Below, piece after piece: positions 24,001 to 32,428 of a stretch of DNA of 64,000 nucleotides. The notes under the pieces are model-generated. The model made no database searches and was not told the origin of the DNA. It was given only the letters and a program-made list of their open reading frames with translations. Location of the stretch: NCBI GenBank assembly GCA_029783825.1, contig JAREIK010000385.1:1668501-1732500 (forward strand). The letters run 5' to 3'. This DNA is from Sapria himalayana. Lineage: Eukaryota; Streptophyta; Magnoliopsida; Malpighiales; Rafflesiaceae. The position numbers and the translations under genes are program-made. Position 1 is the first letter of the stretch, and each line of letters starts with the position of its first letter.

Positions 24001-27000
24001 GATTGTCGATTCTGTCCGATCATCTCTGGAAAACCTCGCTCTGAAGAAGATGTGTGGGTAAGGCAGGCAGAGGTATCTCAGGCTTTTGTTGCCTCTGTTG
24101 CCCAGCCTGGTAATACCTCTGCCTGTCTTACCCACACATCTTCTCTTGGACCCTGGATTCTAGATTCTGGAGCTTCTGATCACATATCTGGTAATAAGGA
24201 TCTTTTCTCCTCTATTTCTACTACCTCTGCTTTACCTACTGTTACCTTAGCTAATGGTTCTCAAACTGTGGCTAAAGGTATTACCAGATACTCCTAAATG
24301 CCCTTTTAATCTTATTTCCATCAGCAAAATCACTCGTACTCTTAAATTGCTCTATTAACTTTTCTGATAAATTTGTGACCTTGCAGGACCAGAGTATGGG
24401 GAAGACGATTGGCATAGGACGTGAGTCTCAAGGCCTCTATCACCTCACCTCGGATTCATCTCATGCAGTTTGCATTTCCACTGATGCTCCTCTCCTCATT
24501 CACAGTCGTTTGGGCCACCCCAGTCTCTCAAAGTTCCAGAAGATGGTCCCTCGTTTTTCCACTTTGTCGTCGCTTTCGTGTGAGTCATGTCAGCTTGGGA
24601 AACATACTCGTGTCTCGTTCCCAAAGCGTTTGGATAATCGGGCAAAGTCTCCTTTTGAACTTGTCCACACTGATGTTTGGGGTCCTTGTCGGAATGCGTT
24701 TACTTTAGGATTTCAGTATTTTGTCACTTTTATTGATGACTATTCTCGATGTACTTGGTTATTTTTAATGAAAAATCGAGCTGAGTTATTTTTCATTTTT
24801 TAGAAATTTTATGCTGAAATCCAGACCCAATTCAATATTTCTATTCGTGTGTTACGCAGTGACAATGCCAGGGAATATTTTTCATCTCCCTTTACTTCAT
24901 TTATGTCTCATCATGAGATTCTTCATCAGTCTTCTTGTGCTCATACTCCTCAACAAAATGGGGTAGCTGAGCGCAAGAATCGACATCTTGTTGAGACAGC
25001 TCATACTATCCTCCTCCATAGTAATGCTCCTCTATCGTTTGCTGAGACACCTGCTGACTCACTTCCTATCCCTTCGGCTTCTCCTGCCCCGGCTCTACCC
25101 TTTCATGATGACTTACTCATTGCTATTCGGAAAGGTAATCACTCTACTCGTAATCCTCATCCTATTTACAATTTTTTGAGTTATTATCGATTATTTTCAC
25201 CCTATTCTGCTTTTGTCTCTGCTATATCCTCTGTTTTTCTTCCAAAGAGCACCCATGAAGCTCTTTCCCATCCAGGCTGGCGACAGATAATGGTGGATGA
25301 AATGGCAGCTCTACACTCTAATGGCACTTGGGATCTTATTGTTTTACCCTCTGGTAAATCTACAGTTGGTTGTCGTTGGGTCTATCCAATTAAGGTTGGT
25401 CCTGATGGTCAGGTTGATCGCCTTAAGGCCCGCTTAGTTGCTAAAGGCTATACTTAGATTTATAGTTCTGATTATACTGACACATTCTCTCATGTTGCCA
25501 AGATTGTTTCTGTTCGTCTGCTTCTCTCCATGGCTGCTGTGTTCTTGGCCTCTTTATCAGTTGGATATTAAAAATGTCTTCCTTCATGGTGATCTTGCCG
25601 AGGAAGTTTATATGGAGCAACCTCTTGGTTTTGTTGCTCAGGGGGAGTCTGGTTTAGTGTGCAAGTTACGTCGTTCTCTATATGGCTTGAAACAATCTCC
25701 TCGAGCATGGTTTGGTCGTTTTAGTTCTGTTGTTCAAGAGTTTGGCATGCTTCGCAGCACAGCAGACTATTCAGTTTTCTATCATCATAACTCCTTGGGG
25801 CAGTGTATTTATCTGGTTGTTTATGTGGATGACATTGTCATTACAGGCAGTGATCAGGATGATATTCAGAAACTAAAGCAACATCTTTTTATCCACTTTC
25901 AGACCAAAGATTTGAGGAAACTCAAGTATTTCTTGGGAATTGAAATAGCTCAATCCAGTTCCGGTGTGGTCTTTTCCCAAAAGAAGTATGCTTTAGACAT
26001 CCTGGAAGATACCGGTATGTTAGATTGTAAACCGGTAAACACACCTATGGATCCAAATGTCAAACTTGTACCAGGACAGGGGGAGCCTTTAGGAGACCTT
26101 GGGAGATATCGACGACTCGTAGGTAAATTGAACTATCTCACTATTACTCGTCCAGACATTTCTTTTCCTCTGAGTATTATTAGTCAATTCCTACAGTCAC
26201 CATGTGATAGCCATTGGGATGCCGTAATCCGCATTCTTCTATATATCAAAAGTACACCAGGCCAAGGTGTGTTGTACGAGAACATAGGTCATACTCAGGT
26301 TGTTGGTTACACAGATGCAGATTGGGCTGGCTCACCCACAGATAGACGTTCCACTTCAGGGTACTGTATTTTTATTGGAGGTAATCTAATATCTTGGAAG
26401 AGTAAGAAACAAGATGTAGTAGCGAGATCTAGCGCTGAAGCTGAGTATCGAGCTATGGCTTTGGCAACATGTAAATTCATATGGTTGAAACATCTTCTTC
26501 GAGAGTTGAGATTTGGAAAGGATGAAGAGATGAAACTCATATGTGATAACCAGGTCACATTACATATTGCATCCAATCCAGTCTTTCATGAAAGGACCAA
26601 GCATATTGAAGTTGATTGTCACTTCATTAGAGAGAAGATCGCATCAGGATGTGTTGCTACAAGTTTTGTTAATTCAGATGATCAACTAGCAGATATCTTC
26701 ACTAAATCTCTCAGTCGTCCTAGGATTAAATACATTTGTAACAAGCTTGGTGCATATGACATATATGCTCCAGCTTAAGGGGGAGTGTGGAATATAAGGG
26801 AGTGCGCTGGAAGCCAAAGAATTATGGGAAAAAAAATACTCAAGGTTTTCTTTCTCGCTTTGGGAACTATAGTTCCTCACTTTTTTAAACGCTTTGGGAA
26901 AAAAAAAAAATACTCAGTCCTCCTTCTCTTTCTTACCGCTTGTTAATGGTCACATCTTACTATTGTTCCTCTTCGTGGTTGGTCAAGACCTTCATTCTTG

Positions 27001-29084
27001 AATCTAAACTAGCGAGCATACTCAAGACCTTGTCTTGAAAAGTCATCAACTCATCTCGTGACACCAATGTGAATCGTTGAGCTTTGCATTTTATCTTGAA
27101 GTTATTGGATCTACACCTTAAGATCCTCCAAGACCTTCTCTATGTTTTGCTCCAAAATCTTCATCTCCTCCTTAGTTTTCCGTCATACCCAACTTTAGCC
27201 TGATGATTCATCCCCTCCAAAAAGGCTAGAAATGGCACCACGGGACTTTTCCTTCCTACCTCGTGTAGAAAACATGAGAGTCCGTCATCATTTTTTCCAA
27301 GTTACTCTCACATGCAATCAGGCTTTGATGCCAACTATGATGGACTTAGTCTTCCCACTAAGATTCCATGTAGTACGTTGACAACTTGTCTCTCATATGT
27401 TGCTAAATCAACATCTCACTCACCTTGCAAATTATGCATGCCGTCTACTCATAGTTTAGAAGTGAAGAGAACTCAAAGAAATACTAGGAAAAGAGAAATT
27501 TTCATTAAAGAAATAATATTTTACAATATATTAGAGAAGCTAACATCTTAGTGGTCCAGTTGCTGGTTGACATTCTGATTATGAGAAATAATGAGTTGAA
27601 GATAACTCAGTTCTTTTAGGCATAGTTTTAGGTAGAGGTGTCAAACGGGCTGGCCCGGCACAACCTGACCTAGTTTTAGGCCGCCCAACCGGGCTACCAT
27701 GCCTGGCCCGGCACGTTACTATCTCATGCCGGCCGACACGGACCCGCGGCCGAAAACCACCGGGTTCGACCCGGTTCGGGCTGGACGACACCTTAATTTT
27801 TTAAAAAAATTATGGTTTCGGCGCCGCCGCATGTCTTCGCTCTTTTGGGGCTCGGCGAGCTTCGCTTGTCTGGCATCGGCTCGTATTGATCACTTTCGGT
27901 GCATGGTCACGTGCTGTGCCCACGTGCCGGCACGGCACGACACAACGGACTTTGGCACGACACTGTAGCGTGCCGTGCCTGGCACGGGCACGGCACTATG
28001 GCGTGCCGTGTTGGGCATGGGCACAGCACTATAGCGTGTCGTGGCTGGCACGGGAGCGGCATTGTAGTGTGTCTTGGCCGTGCCGGGTTTGACACCTTTA
28101 GTTTTAGAGGAAGTTCAGATATTTTATTGATATAAAAAATGACCGTGTCGGGTGGTCCCGCACCCCTATCAATGGAACTACCATATTATTAGTATTTCAT
28201 ATTTTACATAATGTATGCTTATTATTGTAGTATTCTTGTTTCTACATGTATTTTAGAGAGAGGAGTGGCCATCCCTAACAAGGATGCTCTACTCCACATA
28301 GTGTATGTTTATTATTGTTCAAAGAGTCCGTGGCTTTGTTCAATGGTAAGTGCCTTCGTCGGAGCGTGGTAGGTTTTGGGTTCAAACCTCTTGGATTTTT
28401 CGAGGGTAAATATGTCAAAATTTTTTGAGGGTAAATATGTAAAACATGTACTTTTTTTTACGTTTATTCTTGTTCAATATGTATATATATACATAAATAG
28501 AGAGAGAGGGAGAGAGGGAGAGATGAGAGTAGCATAAGTCTCTGAGCATGTTGAATTTAGACAGGTTATAGTTATGCTGTGTGTGTGTGTGCGCGCGCGC
28601 GCAGTGTGTGTTTGTGCGCTTGTGTTTGTGTGGGCGTGTGCGTGTGTGTGTCTTCGTGTGCCCATGTGTGTGTGTGTATCTGTTCGTGTGCACATGTGTG
28701 TGTGTGTGTGTATCTGTTCGTGTGCACATGTGTGTGTGTGTTTGTCTGTTCATGTGTGTGTGTGTTTGTCTGTTCATGTGTGTGTGTGTTTGTCTATTCG
28801 TGTGCACATGTGTGTGTGTGTGTGTGTGTGTGGTTGATATAAAAAACGATGTAGAAAATAGTTATAGGTGGAAAAAACAGAAACAATTAGGGGGGGGGGG
28901 GGAATAAAGAAGTGATAATTATTACAATTTTGGGGCATATTTGCAGCCAGTTGATCGTCAGCAGCGGCTGTCGCTATATTTTGACAAGCTGTTGGAAAAT
29001 GTGACTCGCAGCTTAGAACCAAGGAACAGAGACCGATTTACGCAAAACCTCACCTTGTTCTGCCATGAATTCCGGGCAAAGTAA
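7348..29084 (+). CDS. XPO7: Exportin-7 (RanBP16-like nuclear export receptor), C-terminal half, 14 exons
   Basis: Importin-beta-family karyopherin that binds Ran-GTP and carries protein cargo out of the nucleus. Exons: 7348-7452, 7524-7628, 7741-7793, 7882-7945, 8057-8191, 8482-8594, 8676-8769, 11908-12127, 17372-17502, 17646-17792, 17875-18003, 22141-22239, 22316-22354, 28947-29084. All junctions are GT-AG, phases agree, and they join into 523 codons plus TAA with no stop. Family blocks appear in order: [125 protein letters not shown]. Plant exportin-7 is roughly twice this length, so the N-terminal half lies upstream. Long introns (8770-11907, 12128-17371, 18004-22140, 22355-28946) are filled with transposons; coding exons stay open, suggesting a functional gene. 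The exact start of the first exon is inferred from an acceptor AG. Confidence 0.92.
8238..8412. repeat. T-rich tract in an exportin-7 intron
   Basis: About 170 bp of almost uninterrupted T with scattered A inside the short intron 8192-8481. It resembles an extended sense-strand polypyrimidine tract before the acceptor at 8481. Open frames through it are low-complexity artefacts. Confidence 0.7.
8973..9001. repeat. (TA)n microsatellite
   Basis: A run of about 14 TA units within the exportin-7 intron 8770-11907. Confidence 0.8.
9551..9864. mobile_element. GC-rich non-autonomous hAT element (314 bp), perfect 8-bp TSD
   Basis: Ends are tagaggtgtcaac and gtttgacacctcta (inverted repeats). The 8-bp sequence tgagaata flanks it at 9543-9550 and 9865-9872. 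An 8-bp duplication and these ends are typical of the hAT superfamily. Interior is very GC-rich, dominated by GGCACGG/CCGTGCC words, with a perfect 16-bp-arm hairpin at 9698-9735. It codes for nothing and sits in an exportin-7 intron. Confidence 0.92.
10090..11260 (+). pseudogene. Decayed copia retrotransposon fragment
   Basis: AT-rich and full of stops. The part 11030-11200 ('cattcaatctgatacacaca' area) recurs near 15.2-15.4, 41.45-41.7 and 46.1-46.3 kb, and resembles the copia pre-integrase to integrase start. All copies look like one ancient decayed copia family. Limits are approximate. Confidence 0.4.
12560..13711 (-). mobile_element. Longer hAT relative with transposase relic
   Basis: The left end tagaggtgtcaaatggg starts at 12560, followed by about 215 bp of family-type GC-rich sequence. 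AT-rich sequence follows that matches, in order, the interior of the 1.2-kb element at 41987-43182 (for example 'gaccaatcagccaatagata' there versus 'gtccaatcggccaatagata' here). Beyond about 13265 it carries sequence absent from that copy, including a decayed transposase end on the minus strand. No right end is visible; it stops where a different repeat begins near 13712. Confidence 0.65.
13473..13700 (-). pseudogene. hAT transposase C-terminal dimerisation domain, decayed
   Basis: Minus-strand translation gives ILDILQ, stop, [11 protein letters not shown], then [18 protein letters not shown], then [21 protein letters not shown] and a stop. This follows the hAT dimerisation domain pattern (ILDILQWWK, P.L...A.D.L..P.S..ASE..FS, ..DRR..L.P..VEAL.C..DW). 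Both in-frame stops are TGA where the family has tryptophan (TGG), and the usual ASES is ASKS. In an intact transposase this region dimerises the enzyme that cuts at the element ends. It ties the short GC-rich elements to a hAT parent. Confidence 0.75.
13712..14135 (+). repeat. Direct repeat copy 1 (about 420 bp, LTR-like)
   Basis: Starts near 'gtataaaagtgtgttttctt' and resembles 14622-15050 along its length (shared words 'gagtaatac/attttactcatttt', 'atgtaagagaagtgt', 'gttcttatatt'). The two are separated by about 490 bp, so the arrangement could be a short LTR element (TRIM-like) or a simple duplication. No coding content; identity estimated by eye as moderate. Confidence 0.45.
14622..15050 (+). 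repeat. Direct repeat copy 2 (partner of 13712-14135)
   Basis: Partner of the preceding repeat. The 14136-14621 sequence between them has no recognisable primer-binding site or coding region, so an LTR element is a possibility rather than a conclusion. Confidence 0.45.
15060..16110 (+). pseudogene. Decayed copia fragment
   Basis: The 15170-15400 block resembles the blocks near 11.1, 41.6 and 46.2 kb. The sequence near 15850-15890 resembles the copia pre-integrase motif (degenerate L.HRLGH, here '[13 protein letters not shown]'). Saturated with stops; exportin-7 intron 12128-17371. Confidence 0.4.
16480..16597. mobile_element. hAT-family right-end relic
   Basis: About 100 bp of family-type words (GCCAGGCACGACAC) ending in 'catttcacacctcta'. 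No matching left end or target duplication, so it is a truncated copy. Confidence 0.55.
16672..16890. mobile_element. hAT-family left-end fragment
   Basis: Begins tagaggtgtcaggcggg at 16672 and continues with GGCCCGG/CCGTGCC sequence to about 16890, where it switches abruptly to AT-rich DNA with no right inverted repeat. Truncated. Confidence 0.7.
16985..17060 (+). repeat. SINE-like repeat tail
   Basis: Contains the shared tail 'agactccgcgcttaagcaag' and 'gagccttgtacactgggta' found in the other copies of this family. Only the 3' part is recognisable. Confidence 0.35.
18432..18847. mobile_element. Non-autonomous hAT element (416 bp), 'TTAGGGTTT' subtype
   Basis: Ends are ttgaggtgtcaactggg and cgtttgacacctcta. 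The flanking 8-mers tccccaga and taccctga agree at 6 of 8 positions, a degraded target duplication. The interior includes a 'ttaaattagggtttcaacc' segment shared with 20303-20790, 48971-49328 and 61825-62345. Lies in exportin-7 intron 18004-22140. Confidence 0.75.
19010..19331 (+). pseudogene. Decayed copia gag fragment with zinc knuckle
   Basis: 19191-19232 reads [14 protein letters not shown], an intact CX2CX4HX4C zinc knuckle of a copia-type gag nucleocapsid. Flanking codons are partly readable but broken. A decayed copy of the same block occurs near 45.46 kb. The hAT element at 19332 inserted just downstream. Confidence 0.6.
19332..19816. mobile_element. Non-autonomous hAT element (485 bp), perfect 8-bp TSD
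   Basis: tagaggtgtcaaacgggcc and ggcccgtttgacacctcta form long inverted ends; gatatgcc flanks it at 19324-19331 and 19817-19824. The interior is extremely GC-rich and palindromic. It includes a cluster of interlocking GAGTCACGACTC/GAGTCGTGACTC palindromes at about 19597-19655. All open frames here are compositional artefacts. Confidence 0.93.
20035..20240 (-). pseudogene. Decayed copia fragment, reverse strand
   Basis: On the minus strand this resembles the pre-integrase/integrase block at 11.1 and 46.2 kb (words such as 'ttcgatctaatatactgatg'). Short and heavily broken. Confidence 0.3.
20303..20790. mobile_element. Non-autonomous hAT element (488 bp), 'TTAGGGTTT' subtype, perfect TSD
   Basis: Ends are tagaggtgtcaaccggg and cccgtttgacacctcta, flanked by attcagat at 20295-20302 and 20791-20798. 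From 20360 to 20640 alternating 'aaattagggtt' and 'aaccctaattt' words recur about every 60 bp, an internal array of hairpin-forming units. Confidence 0.92.
21513..21903. mobile_element. Non-autonomous hAT element (391 bp), perfect 8-bp TSD
   Basis: Ends are tagaggtgtcaaacggg and cggttgacacctcta, flanked by catttagg at 21505-21512 and 21904-21911. It carries a near-perfect copy of the family's internal GACCGCGGGTCGGGT hairpin near 21670-21710. It lies 237 bp upstream of the exportin-7 exon at 22141. Confidence 0.92.
23290..23454. repeat. 165-bp flanking duplication, left copy
   Basis: Sequence from 'cttgttaatggtcacatctt' to 'tttatcttgaagtt' repeats at 26939-27103 with about three substitutions. 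The two copies lie directly outside the left and right LTRs of the copia element. On the minus strand the sequence reads as a retrotransposon gag-like frame ([20 protein letters not shown]). Confidence 0.85.
23798..24061 (+). pseudogene. Captured F-box (FBS-type) gene N-terminal fragment
   Basis: An 87-codon frame [17 protein letters not shown]...[17 protein letters not shown]...SISPLKK...SSLENL ending in LALKKMCG and TAA. It does not resemble copia gag. The MALGK start, ELG.E.VR.TRS..RKR and SISPLK features resemble the N-terminus of plant F-box stress-induced proteins, where the F-box would follow after the LE.LP position. The frame ends exactly there, so the F-box is absent. Base composition is clearly higher in GC than the neighbouring DNA. 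I infer capture of a host exon by the retrotransposon. The family match is from memory and not certain. Confidence 0.55.
24045..24144. repeat. 32-nt inverted repeat at the capture junction
   Basis: Left arm 24045-24076 and right arm 24113-24144 are complementary at 31 of 32 positions, with a 36-nt loop. The right arm encodes the normal copia residues [10 protein letters not shown] just before the protease. The left arm is an inverted copy fused to the end of the F-box-like fragment. Confidence 0.9.
24077..26778 (+). pseudogene. Copia pol polyprotein, broken
   Basis: Protease: [14 protein letters not shown] (24148-24190) with catalytic DSG. Pre-integrase: IHSRLGHPS and CESCQLGKH. Integrase DDE residues: [17 protein letters not shown] and [15 protein letters not shown]. 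Reverse transcriptase: [20 protein letters not shown] and YVDDIVITG. RNase [20 protein letters not shown] and ADIFTKSL, ending YAPA-stop at 26776-26778. Disruptions are frameshifts near 24285, a stop at 24801-24803, loss of the segment between integrase and reverse transcriptase around 25050, an in-frame TAG at 25455-25457 and a frameshift near 25540. The reverse transcriptase/RNase H part stays open for about 400 codons. Confidence 0.9.
26939..27103. repeat. 165-bp flanking duplication, right copy
   Basis: Matches 23290-23454 at about 162 of 165 positions and directly follows the 3' LTR. It continues into unique sequence to 27340 that on the minus strand looks like an older LTR-retrotransposon gag leader. 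Confidence 0.85.
27104..27345 (-). pseudogene. Older LTR-retrotransposon gag leader, reverse strand
   Basis: On the minus strand, a primer-site-like 'gttggcatcaaagcctgatt' near 27325-27345 is followed by a partly open gag-like frame continuing through the 165-bp repeat. The copia element is therefore nested in an older antisense LTR retrotransposon, whose remainder may lie at about 22.9-23.29 kb. Confidence 0.4.
27633..28100. mobile_element. Non-autonomous hAT element (468 bp)
   Basis: Ends are tagaggtgtcaaacggg and gggtttgacacctttag. Flanking 8-mers gttttagg (27625-27632) and gttttaga (28101-28108) agree at 7 of 8. The interior has repeated GTAGCGTGCCGTG/TATAGCGTGTCGTGG units of about 35 bp near 27960-28080. 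Last exportin-7 intron. Confidence 0.88.
28325..28440 (+). repeat. SINE-like (tRNA-derived) sequence
   Basis: A candidate A box in 'tggctttgttcaatggtaag' and a B box in 'ttgggttcaaacctcttgg' lie about 40 nt apart, as in tRNA-derived SINEs. A short tandem 'gagggtaaatatgt' follows. Confidence 0.4.
28577..28832. repeat. (TG)n-rich microsatellite, about 250 bp
   Basis: Interrupted TG repeats with higher-order units such as 'gttcgtgtgcacatgtg' and 'gtttgtctgttcatgtg', ending 115 bp before the last exportin-7 exon. Reading frames through it (Cys-Val or Thr-His repeats) are artefacts. Confidence 0.9.
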
Positions 29085-29100
29085 ACTTGCTAAGCCTGCC

Positions 29101-29123
29101 GGGCGGCGGCGGCGGCGGCGGCC
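29101..29123. repeat. (GGC)n tract just after the exportin-7 stop
   Basis: Seven GGC units begin 17 bp after the TAA of exportin-7, probably in its 3' UTR. A poly-T run follows at 29161-29176. Confidence 0.85.
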
Positions 29124-29179
29124 GTCGTCATCGTCATTATTCCTCTTCGACTGAGGCACTTTTTTTTTTTTTTTTGGAT

Positions 29180-30248
29180 GGCCACTCGAGGGCAAGAACA
29201 CATCCCGTGGCCTTGGATTTCGAGCTGCCTGCTGATTGTCATAAAATATGAAAACAAGTTGCCTAGTTGAGTTGTTCGTGTAGATCGTGTTTGTACATTT
29301 ACAATTGATTCTATTTTATTCGATTCTATTTAAGATTATCGTTGTCCTATTTTTTTTGATTTAATAATTTTTTTTCAATGGTTTATTTCTTCATTAATTT
29401 TCAATATTTTAATACAACAATGGTACATTTTGGTGCCTTATTACACACACACACACACACATACATACATACATATATATGTATGTATACATATATACAC
29501 ACACCCACACACGAACGCACAAATATATATTTGGTGCCTTTAAATATATATATTATTTAAAGGGAAAATTTATCAAATAAGATGGGTGAGGATTGATAAT
29601 TAATTGGAAGAGTAAGGTTAAAAAATAATTTTACTAAGATGCCAATTATATTAAAAGTTCCAAAAAATGAGATTTCCCACAAAATTATCAAAGAAGCTCA
29701 TTATGAGATTTCCCTATTTAATAATTATAATTTTGTCTATATTTCTAATTATATTACATAATTTTTTTTTAAATCCCTCTTTACTTTTTAAATTTAGAAA
29801 AAAAGACACTAAATTTAAAAAAAAAAATTATGTTTTGAAAATCTATACCCACAACATGGGTAATCTATTTGGTAGGGATGATGAAAATGCACTTTGGGGG
29901 TGCGAGTTCGATCCTCGCTGGCTAACATCTCTGAGCACTAGAATGAGATAGCCATGTTCCCATCTCAGGTCCATGGTGACTGTTTGAGGTGCCAATCTAA
30001 CCTGATGAAATATTCGGTTGAAAATATGATATGAAATCTAAGATTCTGGTTGCTGATGACATTCCCATCATAAAAGAAAAGCTATTTTCATCTTGATACC
30101 TCACGAAATGTGGGGAAATTTATAGCACTTAAAATTTTCATGGTTGCAAGTTATCCTTGTAAGAAATAGTGGGTATTATATATATATATTAGTATTAAGT
30201 ATTGAATATAATTGATAAGACAATATAATAATCATAAAATATAAATTT

Positions 30249-30291
<43 letters not shown>

Positions 30292-30385
30292 AAATTTTGA
30301 AAATAAACCTTACAAAACATGTTATCAAGTTGCATTTACAAGCATTCAAAAATTCTAGAAAATTCTTTATACCTACAACATTGAA

Positions 30386-30464
<79 letters not shown>

Positions 30465-31686
30465 CTAATCAAAAATTATAAAAAATAAACTTTATAGAGC
30501 ATGAGCAAGCTAAAAGTCATCAAAATCATTCTTTATGCATACAAAATAAATATATATATTTATATATTTATATATATATATATATATATGTCAAGAACGT
30601 AAAATTGGAATTGACCAACACTTGACCTTCAGTATTAAAAGAAGACTCGGATACAACCATTAAAATTGGAATTGATAAAATATCATGTACCACAAGTGAA
30701 ATGTTATTATGGTATGAAAAACCTTTTCTTTTCCACTAATCTAAAATATCAAAATTTGGAAGATCATCTTCTACCCCTTCTTCTAAGTATCGATCTATCT
30801 TTGATTGAATCACTGCTCTTTCCTCATTTTTTCAAAATTTTAACTTTTATATAACAAGGATGTAACATTACCACCACTATCAATGTCACAATTCCTTTGT
30901 CGATATTATATATTTTTTTTTAAAATTCGATGCTCATCTGTTTGGTCAAATCACACGCACAAAGATTATTCTATGACCATTATAAAAGAAGGATTTGAAA
31001 GTAATTTACTTCGTAAAAGTAAGTGTTGAGTTGAATGACATATTTGTCCCTGAAATGCACACTGTGGTGCTATAAAAATTTTCAAAAGAAACATTACACG
31101 TTTTCGATCATTAGCCAATTTCCTCTAGTCATCAACACATCAAGCTGAAGCATAAAGTTTATATCTTTTGGCTCTCATTTAAATATATTTTGATATAATC
31201 TTTGGTCATTATAGTTCGTAATACCAATTAAAATTTTGGTTGCAACACATTATAAGATCTTTTGAAGTCAATTTTTCCATAAAATTAAATGATAATTAAT
31301 CAATAATAATCATGCTAACAAGTTGTTTATGAAAAAAATTCTTGATCAGATATCTAATTACAAGAATTTTCTTCACATTTTGATATTAAATATAATGATA
31401 AAAAGTTATTGGTCATGTTGGTGATGTAGATATTTGGCATGCTTTTCAAAATATCTTCAATGTGTACTGGTTTTTTGGGAGCTAGACCATCCAAATATAT
31501 TATTATAGTAATTGCATATTATTTGCTCTAATTTACTAGTATCCTCATTTTTCAATTTAGTAAAATGATCATAAATACTAGACTCTGATTTATAAGATTT
31601 TTTTGTTTATGACTTGTTTCATGAGTTGTTGATGAGAGATTTTTAGTTATCCATTCATTACTATCCTCCATATTGATAATTTAACA

Positions 31687-31733
<47 letters not shown>

Positions 31734-32428
31734 CTGTGTCTGTGTGTGTGTGTGTAAAACATTGTATGCATATAGATAAACAAAATCCACAAACTAGAGA
31801 AGACATTAGCACATATACATCATACAGTACATTACATATGGCATATATATGTATATATTCTTATACATTTCAATATATGTGTATATATATATATAATTAT
31901 ACACTTATTATAGTCTCACACTAACACATATATATTTATAAATTGTAGTTTATTACTTATATAAAATATATATATTAATGAGTGAGTGCTAAACTATATA
32001 TATTATAGTATATAATATATCTATGTCTATAATAGATTATATATATAATTTATCATCTTATGTGTGTGTGTCCATAATTCCATATACATTATATCGTGTT
32101 TGTATATATACACACTACATATGTCAATATATGTACATTGTAGAGATGACATGTAGAGATGAGTAGACTGTAATGTAGAAATGACTAAAAATTCAAAAGT
32201 TAAACATAAAATTTAAAACTTTTTTAGGTTAAAAAAATGTGAATTATGTTGGCGATTGTTGTGATTTGTGAGTTGTGAATGTAATTTGTGTTATGTGTAT
32301 GTGATTTGGTAATTTTAACGTGTTAATGAAAGTTAAAAATTTAACTACAAAGTTAAATTTTGCATGATTACATTTACACAGACAAGATTGCAAGGAAATA
32401 GGGAGCAAAAAATATTAAGCAGTGACCA
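29180..32428. other. Intergenic DNA between exportin-7 and the copia relic
   Basis: AT-rich sequence with (AC)n at 29443-29460, (TA)n at 30254-30283, a 75-bp (TG)n at 30388-30462 and another TG tract at 31688-31758. No exon of a known family was seen. Confidence 0.6.
29862..30030 (+). repeat. SINE-like (tRNA-derived) sequence
   Basis: Contains a good B box ('gcgagttcgatcctcgctgg' at about 29900) preceded by a degenerate A-box-like stretch. It ends in a non-coding body unlike the other SINE-like family. Boundaries uncertain. Confidence 0.4.

Larger units (their letters stand above)
23455..26938 (+). mobile_element. Defective copia LTR retrotransposon with host-gene insert
   Basis: A short 5' LTR (23455-23542, tgtggaatataagggag...ttgtca) is followed by a tRNA-Met-like primer site (tggtattggaggct at 23546). 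Protease, integrase, reverse transcriptase and RNase H remnants follow in copia order. Then come a polypurine tract (aagggggag at 26777-26785) and a 3' LTR starting tgtggaatataagggag at 26786. The first 70 bp of the LTRs differ at about two positions, so insertion is fairly recent. The 3' LTR seems to hold extra sequence (26860-26930) absent from the 5' LTR, and its right border is set by the flanking repeat. Most of gag is missing and replaced by an F-box-like fragment. It lies in the last exportin-7 intron, in the gene's orientation. Confidence 0.85.

Noticed and set aside
23752..24135. 127-aa antisense frame opposite the captured fragment
   Set aside because: The sense strand gives the recognisable N-terminus; the antisense frame spans the inverted repeat and has no family match.
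28415..28907. Cys-Val or Thr-His repeat proteins
   Set aside because: Frames through a (TG)n microsatellite; no conserved domain.
29378..32000. Small frames between exportin-7 and the copia relic as genes
   Set aside because: All are short, AT-rich or microsatellite-derived, with no splice-linked continuation or family motif.
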